From NCBI GenBank assembly GCA_029780115.1, contig JAKOZG010000004.1, positions 592,839 through 656,838 of the forward strand: a stretch of 64,000 nucleotides of DNA, given 5' to 3'. Origin of the DNA: Thermotogota bacterium (GTDB lineage: Bacteria; Thermotogota; Thermotogae; Petrotogales; Petrotogaceae). Position numbers and translations under genes: made by a program. Below, piece by piece: positions 7,783 to 15,358 of the stretch; position 1 is the first letter of the stretch; the number at the start of each line of letters is the position of its first letter. The notes beneath the pieces were generated by a model. The model worked only from the letters and a program-made list of their open reading frames with translations. It was not told the DNA's origin and made no database searches.

Positions 7783-10179
7783 TTGAAAAACCAAAATCTT
7801 CTTTCCAATATCAATAATATGAAGAAATGGAAAAAGTTTTTCTTGTTAGTAACGATTTTTTTGACAGCGCTGTTTGTTTACTATTTAATCACACTAAATA
7901 TTACTCAAAAGTCAGTTGAGAGCACAAAATTGAAAAGAGATTTAGAAATAACAATACCTCAGTCTGCATATTCTTCAAAAAAAAGTTTATTGATAACCCC
8001 TCTTTCTAAAGATTCTCAAGAATATATAGAACTAAAATCTTACAGGAATTTTTATGGAGAAATTTATAGAATAGAATTCTCGGATGATTCAAAAGAATCC
8101 TCCCTCTTACCTCTCACGGTAAAATACAAAATCCCCTCCAACATGTATTATGGAGACAATTTTGTACATTATTCTTTAGTTTACGCCACGAACGATGAGC
8201 CTTTTGTTATTTCTAATTTTACGGGTTCTAAGATTATAAACTTAGCCAATCAATATTATATAGAAGCAGAAACATTCCAACTTTCAAAAATCAAGTACAT
8301 TGGTTTAGTGCTAGATAATCCCGAAGAAGCTTCATATGGATTAAAAATAATGAAAGAGTCAACCCCATCAACTGAACCCGATATAATTTTGGTACCTGGA
8401 AGTGATCTTAACTTCCTAGGAAAGTTAGTCAATGTATCTGACAAAATTTATGATTACTCGATCTGGTCTTCATTATTTCCGACAAGAACTATATGGAAGT
8501 ACAATTATCCTTTGACTTCTACAAGGAGCAAAAATTATGTTGATTCTTTTAATGCTTTTGTTGATAGAACGGGAATCAATAGTTACGTAGAATATGAAAG
8601 TAGAAAATTTGCGCAAGAATTAAAAAGATTTCCTAACAGGAAGTTTGATGTTATTGCTCATGGGATAGGAGGTTTAATAGTAAAATATGCACTTGAATCC
8701 GATCCTGAAATAAAAAATGTTAAAAATCTAGTACTTATTTCAACTCCCAATAAAGGAACAAACCTTGCTAATCCTCTTTTTTTAAACTTAATATGGGGGA
8801 AAGATGAGAGTTTACTAAGTAAAATGCTGGGGATTGAAAAAGTTACCATTGCTACTATAGCATCTGAATCTGCCTTCTATTTAGATTTAATAAATTCTTA
8901 TTACAATGATATTATTCCTAATTCCAATTTTTTAAACAAAGCTAATAGTTTTAGCAGAAGAGCCGATATTAAGTATTTAGTAGTAGCAGGAACTAATTCG
9001 AACATTAAAGAAAACATCAACAATAAAGTTATTTCTCAAATATATCCTGAATTTAAAAATGGTGACGGTGATGGGGTAGTAAGTATAGATAGCGCTATTA
9101 TAGAAGGTGTTAATGAAGTTTATTATGCAAATAAGTGTTTTTACGACATTTACCTTGATCAAGATGTTTTAAATAAAATAAAAGACTTTCTTGATGAATC
9201 TTTAATAACTTTAACTATAAAACCATTTCAAGATGATGATTTTATAGAATATCAATATGAATTAGAAAAAAAAGTAAGCTCTGTTCAAGAAGTAAAAAAA
9301 GAAATTAAAAAGGCATCTATATTTAAGTTACCTTCTTCTTACCGAGAAAACAAAATTTTAAAAGATCCTGTGAAGATAGGCAATATAAAAAATGAAAGGT
9401 TAAAGATTATATTATTTGCTGATAATGTTTTATTTGAAAGCCCCACAGGAGTTTATGATAGAGAACTAAACAAAATTTTAAATGAACGAGTTTTAGGGGG
9501 AATAGTCTACAACGATATTTATTATGTTACAACTATAAATGGAGTTTTTACTATTGATAAAGATTCTAAAGTAATTAAAAAAATCGATAGTATCCCTAAA
9601 AAAGGTAATGAGATGTATTATATCCCCGATTTAGGGTTTTTGAGTATAGAGTATTCATTGGACAATTGTATAGTTTATCTGAATGAAAAAGAAATCTCAA
9701 GTGGGGTAAACTTTGTTAAGTTAAAAAGTTATGGTAAAGATGTATACGTGGTTCTTGAAGATAAGATTACTAAGATTGAAAACAATAAATTAAATGAAAT
9801 TTTTAATTTATTAGAAGTACAAAGATCGATAAATGAGAGTTTTGGAAAGATTGTTGAATACGAAAAAGATAACTCACATTATTATATTCTTACTTCTGAT
9901 TATAAACTACTATTTTTCGATTCTTCAACTTATGATGTTCAGGTAATCGGTAGGGAGGATATAGGTAGGCTTGGAATGCAAATTTGCAAAGGAAAATTAT
10001 ATGTTTTTGACAATAATCATGTTACGTATTATGAATTAAGAGATAAAACTTTTCCGGGAATTTATCAAAGATTGAATTTAAATATCAAAGATTTTGCCAT
10101 TAAAAATAATTTAGAGGTATGGATAATTTCTGAAATAAATGATACAGAAAATTACGAAATATACAAATATTACTTATAG
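7783..10179 (+). CDS. Membrane-anchored alpha/beta-hydrolase (lipase-like) protein lacking the nucleophile serine
   Basis: 798 aa. One transmembrane helix at residues 17-37, then an extracytoplasmic region. Residues 200-460 look like a lipase/PGAP1-type alpha/beta hydrolase: PDIILVPGSDL (oxyanion strand), FDVIAHGIGGLIVKYALES, LVLISTPNKGTNLANP, and GDGDGVVSIDSA where the family keeps its acid/His region. At the nucleophile elbow the usual HSxGG reads H293-G294-I-G-G, so the catalytic Ser is Gly. The rest (about 520-798) is beta-rich with repeated YYVTTINGVF, YYIPDLGF and YYILTSDY strands, suggesting a propeller. Start is TTG 5 nt after the previous stop with a weak SD; an ATG at codon 13 has none. 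Probably a binding rather than a catalytic protein. Confidence 0.6.
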   Translation: MKNQNLLSNINNMKKWKKFFLLVTIFLTALFVYYLITLNITQKSVESTKLKRDLEITIPQSAYSSKKSLLITPLSKDSQEYIELKSYRNFYGEIYRIEFSDDSKESSLLPLTVKYKIPSNMYYGDNFVHYSLVYATNDEPFVISNFTGSKIINLANQYYIEAETFQLSKIKYIGLVLDNPEEASYGLKIMKESTPSTEPDIILVPGSDLNFLGKLVNVSDKIYDYSIWSSLFPTRTIWKYNYPLTSTRSKNYVDSFNAFVDRTGINSYVEYESRKFAQELKRFPNRKFDVIAHGIGGLIVKYALESDPEIKNVKNLVLISTPNKGTNLANPLFLNLIWGKDESLLSKMLGIEKVTIATIASESAFYLDLINSYYNDIIPNSNFLNKANSFSRRADIKYLVVAGTNSNIKENINNKVISQIYPEFKNGDGDGVVSIDSAIIEGVNEVYYANKCFYDIYLDQDVLNKIKDFLDESLITLTIKPFQDDDFIEYQYELEKKVSSVQEVKKEIKKASIFKLPSSYRENKILKDPVKIGNIKNERLKIILFADNVLFESPTGVYDRELNKILNERVLGGIVYNDIYYVTTINGVFTIDKDSKVIKKIDSIPKKGNEMYYIPDLGFLSIEYSLDNCIVYLNEKEISSGVNFVKLKSYGKDVYVVLEDKITKIENNKLNEIFNLLEVQRSINESFGKIVEYEKDNSHYYILTSDYKLLFFDSSTYDVQVIGREDIGRLGMQICKGKLYVFDNNHVTYYELRDKTFPGIYQRLNLNIKDFAIKNNLEVWIISEINDTENYEIYKYYL

Positions 10180-10198
10180 GAAAATAATGGAGTATATG

Positions 10199-11344
10199 AT
10201 GAAAAGATTAATACTTTCTTTCATGTTTATTTTAATATTAACTTTTGCTCAAGCCCAAAATTATGAAATAGCGAAGGAATACTATTTCAATGGGTTGAAG
10301 TATTATAGAAATGGTAATTACGAAATGGCTGAAATTTGCTTTCAAAGAGCCTTAGAGTTATCTCCAACATTGGAAAGCGAAATTCCTGAAATCAAAATGT
10401 ATTTAGGGCTATCGGCCTTTCAAAACAAAAATTATAAAATTGCTGGGGTATACCTGGAAAATTTTCGAGGGAATGTTTATGTTGATCAAATTCTTGAAAT
10501 TCTCGAAACAATTGATATGGAGAATGATCGACAAATTGTAAAAGTGCCTGCAAGTGAGCAACAAGAAAGTACTGTTATAGAAAAAAGAGAAGAAGACATA
10601 AGTTTTTCATTATTTTTAGTTGTTGAAATTATTATCTTTTCAATAACTTGTCTAACTGCAGTTTTGACTTTTTTATGGTTGAGAAGATATAAAAAGCCTT
10701 TAAAAATATATAAAAACCAAACTCCTATTGATAACTTATCTAGTAAAATGGAAGAAATCCAGCCTACGAAGGTTAAAATTAAAACTTTAAATGAATTTGA
10801 AGAAGAATCTGTAAAACAAATTTTGAAAGGATCCAAAAATTTACTTAAATTGCTAAATATAGATTTGGACCCAGAATCCGGCTCTGCTCAATCGTCTAGA
10901 GAAAAAGAAAGAGAAGAATTGAGCGAAATTGATCGACTTCAAAAAGAAATAGAGGATACGTTGCAAGAGTTGCTACATACAGCAAACGTTAGCGATATAG
11001 AAATGTTATTGTTCGAATTAAAAGAAGAAGAAGTTCTGGATGTTGAAAAAAGTTTAACAAGTCGTGAAAAAAAAGAGACACAGAAAGTTGAAAAAGAATA
11101 TCAAGAGGTTAAAGGATTTATTCAACCTGATGAGGAAACAAGGAGTAAATTTAACCTTATTATGAATACTAAACAAAAGGAATTGTTCCTAAAGAAATAT
11201 GATCGGCATGACATCATAACATTTAAAGAAAATATTCGCAAAGAACAACAAAAAGCTAACAAAAACGATTTAGAAGAGTTTTTTAATTTATTGTTTAATG
11301 AAACAAACTATGAAAAATTAAAGAATCAAAACATTGATTTTTAA
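10199..11344 (+). CDS. Secreted/membrane TPR protein
   Basis: 381 aa. Signal peptide MKRLILSFMFILILTFAQA, then at least one to two tetratricopeptide units (AKEYYFNGLKYYRNGNYEMAEICFQRALELSP and the following helix pair). A second transmembrane helix lies around residues 120-145 (FSLFLVVEIIIFSITCL), then a long highly charged helical cytoplasmic tail with coiled-coil character. ATGs at 10187, 10196 and 10199 are all possible; GGAG at 10189-10192 favours 10196 or 10199. The gene overlaps or abuts the preceding lipase-like gene and ends 33 nt before tRNA-Gly, whose promoter lies in its last codons. Function unknown; scaffolding is a guess. Confidence 0.65.
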   Translation: MKRLILSFMFILILTFAQAQNYEIAKEYYFNGLKYYRNGNYEMAEICFQRALELSPTLESEIPEIKMYLGLSAFQNKNYKIAGVYLENFRGNVYVDQILEILETIDMENDRQIVKVPASEQQESTVIEKREEDISFSLFLVVEIIIFSITCLTAVLTFLWLRRYKKPLKIYKNQTPIDNLSSKMEEIQPTKVKIKTLNEFEEESVKQILKGSKNLLKLLNIDLDPESGSAQSSREKEREELSEIDRLQKEIEDTLQELLHTANVSDIEMLLFELKEEEVLDVEKSLTSREKKETQKVEKEYQEVKGFIQPDEETRSKFNLIMNTKQKELFLKKYDRHDIITFKENIRKEQQKANKNDLEEFFNLLFNETNYEKLKNQNIDF

Positions 11345-11361
11345 ATTTATTTTGCTATAAT
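11334..11361 (+). promoter_or_regulatory. Promoter of tRNA-Gly
   Basis: TTGATT (11334-11339), 16-bp spacer, TATAAT (11356-11361) with the extended -10 TG at 11353-11354. It ends 16 nt before the mature tRNA and overlaps the end of the TPR gene. Confidence 0.75.
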
Positions 11362-11377
11362 ATAGAAGAAAAGATTT

Positions 11378-11453
11378 GCGGATGTAGCTCAGCCGGAAGA
11401 GCATCAGCTTCCCAAGCTGAGGGTCGCGGGTTCGAATCCCGTCATCCGCTCCA
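11378..11453 (+). tRNA. tRNA-Gly (anticodon CCC)
   Basis: 76 nt including an encoded CCA end. Acceptor GCGGATG pairs with CATCCGC. The D-arm is GCTC...GAGC. The anticodon stem TCAGC/GCTGA encloses loop TTCCCAA, giving anticodon CCC. The T-arm is GCGGG-TTCGAAT-CCCGT, with one mismatch at the closing pair. Own promoter upstream and hairpin terminator downstream. Confidence 0.97.
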
Positions 11454-11470
11454 TTATTCTCAACAAAGAG

Positions 11471-11501
11471 AAAAAGGAGCTTAAATAAAAGGCTCCTTTT
11501 T
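11471..11501 (+). terminator. Terminator after tRNA-Gly
   Basis: A 10-bp stem (AAAAAGGAGC / GCTCCTTTTT) with an 11-nt loop, ending in a run of seven T. Confidence 0.85.
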
Positions 11502-11522
11502 TTCGTAGGAAAGGTGGTTTAA

Positions 11523-12080
11523 ATGAGTTTAAAAATTGAAACAGGAAAATTCAAAAATAAGTATATAGAGACAGTTAACGATCCAAAAACGAGATACACA
11601 ACTTCTATGTTAAGGCAAGCATTAATGAATATGTTTGATTTCAACGGAGCTATTATTTTAGAGTTATTTGCTGGTAGCGGGATATTTTCATTTGAAGCTT
11701 TAAGTAACGGGGCGCAAAAAAGTGTTTTAGTTGATATATCTTCAAAATCAGTAAAGTCTATCTTAGAAAACGCAAAAACTTTACACGTATTAAAAAATAT
11801 AAGAGTAATAAAAAGCGATTATAGGAAGGTTTTTTCAAAGTTAAGCTCAGAAAGATTCGATTTCATCTTTGCTGATCCTCCGTTTAATTTGGGCTATATA
11901 GACGAACTTTTAAAGCTATTAGATAAAAACTTTTATATTTTAGAAGAAGAAGGATATATCATAATCGAAAAAGCCAAGAATGAAAATTTTATTGGTGCCT
12001 TTGAAAACTTAACTCTTGTAGAAACAAGAGATTATGGAGATGTTGAGTTATTAATTCTTCAAAGAATAAAAGTGGAGTGA
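11523..12080 (+). CDS. rsmD: 16S rRNA (guanine966-N2)-methyltransferase RsmD
   Basis: 185 aa, SAM-dependent Rossmann methyltransferase. The N-terminal substrate segment ETGKFKNKYI...TRYTTSMLRQALMNMF is diagnostic of RsmD. Motif I is LELFAGSGIFSFEALSNGA. The catalytic DPPF motif (FADPPFNLGY) is at residues 118-121. SD GGAAAGGTGG precedes the ATG. Single-gene unit between two terminators. Confidence 0.92.
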   Translation: MSLKIETGKFKNKYIETVNDPKTRYTTSMLRQALMNMFDFNGAIILELFAGSGIFSFEALSNGAQKSVLVDISSKSVKSILENAKTLHVLKNIRVIKSDYRKVFSKLSSERFDFIFADPPFNLGYIDELLKLLDKNFYILEEEGYIIIEKAKNENFIGAFENLTLVETRDYGDVELLILQRIKVE

Positions 12081-12089
12081 GTTTGAAAA

Positions 12090-12193
12090 ATAAAAAAGGC
12101 CCGTCTTCTTTAAAAACGGGCCAAAATTTGAAAATGAATTCTTCCGGGGACAGAACACTCCAGGAGGGAGGGTAACCTACAAAAGTGTTCTGT
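12090..12193 (-). ncRNA. Candidate small RNA with C-rich, anti-SD-like hairpin loop
   Basis: A free-standing transcription unit on the minus strand. A good promoter lies at 12200-12227, predicted start at A12193, and an intrinsic terminator at 12098-12122. The transcript would be about 104 nt. Its 5' end is a 10-bp perfect stem (12184-12193 with 12150-12159) closing a 24-nt loop whose transcript sequence includes GUUACCCUCCCUCCUGG. This loop contains CCUCCU, the core of the 16S anti-Shine-Dalgarno sequence, and resembles the C-rich loops of Gram-positive sRNAs that pair with ribosome-binding sites. No start codon with SD and no tRNA, 6S, SRP or tmRNA features were recognised. It could alternatively be a processed 3' UTR of the phosphatase gene, but the separate promoter argues against that. 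Confidence 0.6.
12098..12122 (-). terminator. Terminator of the small RNA (may also serve rsmD)
   Basis: Stem GGCCCGT / ACGGGCC (7 bp), 11-nt loop. On the minus strand it is followed by TTTTTTATTTTT. On the plus strand the downstream tract is weaker, so it probably acts mainly on the minus-strand RNA while also ending rsmD. Confidence 0.8.
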
Positions 12194-12199
12194 ATTTAG

Positions 12200-12227
12200 A
12201 TTATACATCATGAAATTTTTTTCTCAA
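12200..12227 (-). promoter_or_regulatory. Promoter of the small RNA
   Basis: Minus strand TTGAGA (12222-12227), 16-bp spacer, TATAAT (12200-12205). The predicted start 7 nt downstream coincides with the base of the RNA hairpin. Confidence 0.7.
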
Positions 12228-12289
12228 AGTCTAATGTCAGGCAAATAATTTCATATAATCTTAGTTATAGCAAACTAGATCAGTTTATT

Positions 12290-13492
12290 TCAAAAAATCT
12301 CAAAAACAGAGAAAATCTCATTATTTTTTATAAAATAAACATTTCGTGAAATATTTGAGAATAGAGGCACATAATCTATCGTATGACCAAAGCTACTCCA
12401 ATTTATACCTGCAAGGTTGTTTAAATAATCGTAATAGTATTTCACAATCTCAGATTGGTAGGAAAGAGTCTTTGAAGAGCTTTTAGAAATATAAAAGTAA
12501 TTTTTCAAATCAACATTTAAATTTAGCCTTTTTGAAAAATCTTCGTAGTTGTCGGTGGTGTTCAAAATATCTACAAATTTTTCATATGAGAAACCATAAT
12601 TTTTAATTTTATTTAGGGATATGAAACCGTTCCCTAAGGTTAGGCCTCCAGTAGCATGGTCTGCTGTGACAATGATTAGTGTATCATTGGGATGTTGTTT
12701 TAAAAAATCTAAAGCCACTTTTACAGAATCATCAAAATCTATAATTTCTTTTATGAGAGAAATTGTATCATGTGCATGAGCAGCATGATCTATTCTTCCT
12801 CCTTCTATAATAATAAAAAACTGATCATTTCCAAATTTCTTTATCGCATAAGATAAAGTATCCGCCAAAGGAACCCTATCTTCATTGTCAGTGAGAAAAG
12901 GAAAATTGCCATAATATAGTACAATTAATTCTTTTCCTATGTATGGACCATTTTTTAAGGTTTCAGAATATTGATACCCATATTTTTCAGCCTCTTGTTT
13001 GTTGAAGTAAGCTTTTCCTCCACCAATAAATAAATCAAAATTACTTTGTAAGAGATACCCCACTATTTCGTTTCTGCTAGTTCTTTCATCAACAAATGCA
13101 TATGCCCCTGCAGGTGTTGCATCTACAAGTGTATTTGTTGATATAACGCCAATTTTATAGCCTTTTTCTTTAAGTTGATATGTAATTGGAGAGAGGTTAG
13201 CCCCCAATGAGTCTTTATTTATTCTATTATTATAAGTTTTTTCGCCTGATAAAATGGCTGTTATAGCCGCTGCAGAATCAGTAACTCCATTTAGAGAAGA
13301 TGTTTCAACAATTGAAAAATAAGGTAATTTGAAAACATTCAAACCTCTATTAGTTGTGCTTTCTTTATACATATTTGCTAATTGCAAATGAGGAAGTCCC
13401 ATGCCATCTGCAATGAAAAGAAAAATAAATTTGTAAGAAAATGAAAAAACAAAAATCAAAATAAAGACAACAAAAGTTAATATCTTTTTCAC
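12290..13492 (-). CDS. Secreted alkaline phosphatase
   Basis: 400 aa with a signal peptide (MKKILTFVVFILIFVFSFS). Phosphate monoesterase of the PhoA/alkaline phosphatase superfamily. The first metal ligand Asp is in IADGMG (D29), the nucleophile Ser in VTDSAAA (S73), with further metal ligands in EGGRIDHAAHAHD and TADHATGGLT. The start is a GTG at 13492 with SD GGGAGAGGA; a 26-codon ATG extension runs through a dispersed repeat element and was rejected. It is last in the minus-strand series recG-lgt-peptidase, but the repeat and a 95-nt gap may separate it. No pho box was recognised. Confidence 0.88.
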   Translation of the reverse strand: MKKILTFVVFILIFVFSFSYKFIFLFIADGMGLPHLQLANMYKESTTNRGLNVFKLPYFSIVETSSLNGVTDSAAAITAILSGEKTYNNRINKDSLGANLSPITYQLKEKGYKIGVISTNTLVDATPAGAYAFVDERTSRNEIVGYLLQSNFDLFIGGGKAYFNKQEAEKYGYQYSETLKNGPYIGKELIVLYYGNFPFLTDNEDRVPLADTLSYAIKKFGNDQFFIIIEGGRIDHAAHAHDTISLIKEIIDFDDSVKVALDFLKQHPNDTLIIVTADHATGGLTLGNGFISLNKIKNYGFSYEKFVDILNTTDNYEDFSKRLNLNVDLKNYFYISKSSSKTLSYQSEIVKYYYDYLNNLAGINWSSFGHTIDYVPLFSNISRNVYFIKNNEIFSVFEIF

Positions 13493-13519
13493 GGATATCC
13501 TCTCCCAATGTTTTCTGGT

Positions 13520-13579
13520 TGTAGAGACCACCCACATGGGTGTCTCCTGTTTTAGACGCGCAGGTTGCACGTTTCTACA
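13520..13579 (-). repeat. Dispersed 60-bp element, copy A
   Basis: Bounded by TGTAGA and TCTACA inverted ends (read on the minus strand: TGTAGAAACGTGCAA ... GGTGGTCTCTACA). The inner part forms a hairpin (GAGACACCCA with TGGGTGGTCTC). It is noticeably more GC-rich than its surroundings. Related copies are at 21127-21187 and 51101-51160. It ends 27 nt before the phosphatase start codon. Confidence 0.75.
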
Positions 13580-13587
13580 CGATTAAA

Positions 13588-14412
13588 TCAAAACTTTTTT
13601 ATTATATTTTCAAATTCTTTATCATCAAGAGACTTGTAGTTTTTTAATATAAACCTTTCCAATTCAAAAATTCTTTCTTGGTCATAGTTGAAATATTCGA
13701 GAAAATTAATTACACTCTTCCCGTAAGGTTCATAGTAAAATCCAACAGTTTTAAGTTCTAACTCTTTTAAATATCTATATCTTGAAAAAGATCTAAGAAA
13801 AAGCACAGAGTTAACTTCACATAGCAATTCATGCCAAGTACTGTTAGCATCAGCTTTAACTTGATATCCAAAAAAGTAATGAGACAATTCGTGAGCCAAA
13901 TCCTTAAAAGAACTTATTATATAGACATTTGGTAAAATTTGAAATGATCTGTACATTTCTAAATGCAAAATGTATACTTTTTCTTCAATTGGTCCAATGT
14001 TGTGTAAAAAGCTAGATACGTCTTTTACTTTAGCTTCAAGCCATTTTCTATTGTAATAATAATTATCAAATTTGAATAAATTATGAGAATCCTTATAAAA
14101 TACCATTGCAGATGATTTTCTGTTTTGTTTTTGAATCAAGTTTTCTCCTTTTTGCATCCTTAAAGGACTATTGATTATATTTAAGATTTGTATATCATGA
14201 TAAGGCAATTTGTAATAGAAAAAGAATTTGTTATTATTAAAATCAAAAGATAGTTCGTCAAATAACAAAATGTTTGTGTATCCTGATGAAAATATTATAA
14301 TTTGTCCTTTTTTTTCTAAAGTAAAAGTTATTGGAAAAAATAAAAAGAAAATTATCAAAGAAAAAAATATGAAAAATAAAAGATATCTAGTTTTAAAAAC
14401 ATTAGATTGCAT
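13588..14412 (-). CDS. Membrane-anchored gluzincin-like metallopeptidase
   Basis: 274 aa with a single N-terminal transmembrane segment at residues 10-32. The zinc motif HELSH is at residues 174-178, followed by YFFGYQ and then WHELLCE, placing a candidate glutamate ligand 17 or 21 residues after the second His. This is similar in arrangement to M1/peptidase-MA families (HExxH...WxxE), although the domain is much shorter than an M1 aminopeptidase. Upstream residues are beta-rich and unassigned. It starts 20 nt after lgt with a weak purine-rich SD. Substrate unknown; envelope location is suggested by the anchor. Confidence 0.6.
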   Translation of the reverse strand: MQSNVFKTRYLLFFIFFSLIIFFLFFPITFTLEKKGQIIIFSSGYTNILLFDELSFDFNNNKFFFYYKLPYHDIQILNIINSPLRMQKGENLIQKQNRKSSAMVFYKDSHNLFKFDNYYYNRKWLEAKVKDVSSFLHNIGPIEEKVYILHLEMYRSFQILPNVYIISSFKDLAHELSHYFFGYQVKADANSTWHELLCEVNSVLFLRSFSRYRYLKELELKTVGFYYEPYGKSVINFLEYFNYDQERIFELERFILKNYKSLDDKEFENIIKKF

Positions 14413-14432
14413 ATTTACACTCTTTCTAAAGC

Positions 14433-15335
14433 TTATATTGTCGATTTCTTTTTGTCCTGTTTAAGAGATTTCCTTCTCAGAGAAATGAACATAAAAACAC
14501 CTATGATGATTAATAACATACTTAGTATAACAGCTACTCTGAAGTTTCCAATATATAAACTGTCTATTCTTAATAGTTCAATTGGGATACGCCCTACCGA
14601 ATAAAGTATTAAGTATAGAGCAGTAACTTCGCCGTAATTTTCTCTTTTATTCCTTATATAATAAAAAAGAATTAAAAAAACAATTAGATCCCAAAAAGAT
14701 TCATACAAAAAAGTAGGATGAAAAAATTCATAATTTTGATATTCCGGCATTCTGTGCTCTGGAGCTACGTACATTTTCCAGGGGAGGCTTGTAGGACGCC
14801 CATAGGCCTCGTGATTAAAAAAATTCCCCCATCTTCCAATTGATTGAGACAGAGGCAGCACAAATGTAAATAAATCCAAACCCTGGAGAAACGTAAAAGT
14901 ACAATTCTTTTTGAAGTGGCTATATAGAAAGACAACCAAGAAAGCAGCTAAGATTGCCCCATGTATTGCTAGTCCACCCTCCCAAATTTTAAAAATATCT
15001 CTCAAGTTATGAGAGAAGTACGAAAAGTTAAAGACAACATAATACAATCTCGACCCTATAATTCCAAATATTATACCCAATGAAAGAGCGATAAAAAAAT
15101 CATCTTCACTAATATTTTCTCTTTTGGCCTCTCTTTCACCAATATATGTTGCTAAAAGGATAGCGATAGCTATTAACAAACCGTACCATCTTATTTCTAG
15201 AGATCCAATTTTGATAAGGACAGGATCAACATACCATTCACCCGAAAAACTTTTTGGTAAAATTGTTATACAAACTAAGAAAAAAGCAGCTAATGAAATC
15301 CAAAGAACATTGAAAAAAACTTTATCTTTTTTCAT
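14433..15335 (-). CDS. lgt: Phosphatidylglycerol:prolipoprotein diacylglyceryl transferase Lgt
   Basis: 300 aa with about seven transmembrane helices. Adds diacylglycerol to the lipobox cysteine of prolipoproteins. Visible signatures: IRWYGLLIAIA near residue 48, WEGGLAIHGA with the essential His, the lgt signature GRWGNFFNHEAYGRPT, and the C-terminal GRIPIELLRID. Slightly longer than the E. coli enzyme, within the family range. 23 nt after recG on the same strand. Confidence 0.95.
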   Translation of the reverse strand: MKKDKVFFNVLWISLAAFFLVCITILPKSFSGEWYVDPVLIKIGSLEIRWYGLLIAIAILLATYIGEREAKRENISEDDFFIALSLGIIFGIIGSRLYYVVFNFSYFSHNLRDIFKIWEGGLAIHGAILAAFLVVFLYSHFKKNCTFTFLQGLDLFTFVLPLSQSIGRWGNFFNHEAYGRPTSLPWKMYVAPEHRMPEYQNYEFFHPTFLYESFWDLIVFLILFYYIRNKRENYGEVTALYLILYSVGRIPIELLRIDSLYIGNFRVAVILSMLLIIIGVFMFISLRRKSLKQDKKKSTI

Positions 15336-15358
15336 AGAATCACCTTTATAGTAAAAAT

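Noticed and set aside
11458..11522. Attachment site at the 3' end of tRNA-Gly
   Set aside because: No repeat of the tRNA 3' end was found elsewhere in the window and no integrase gene is near.
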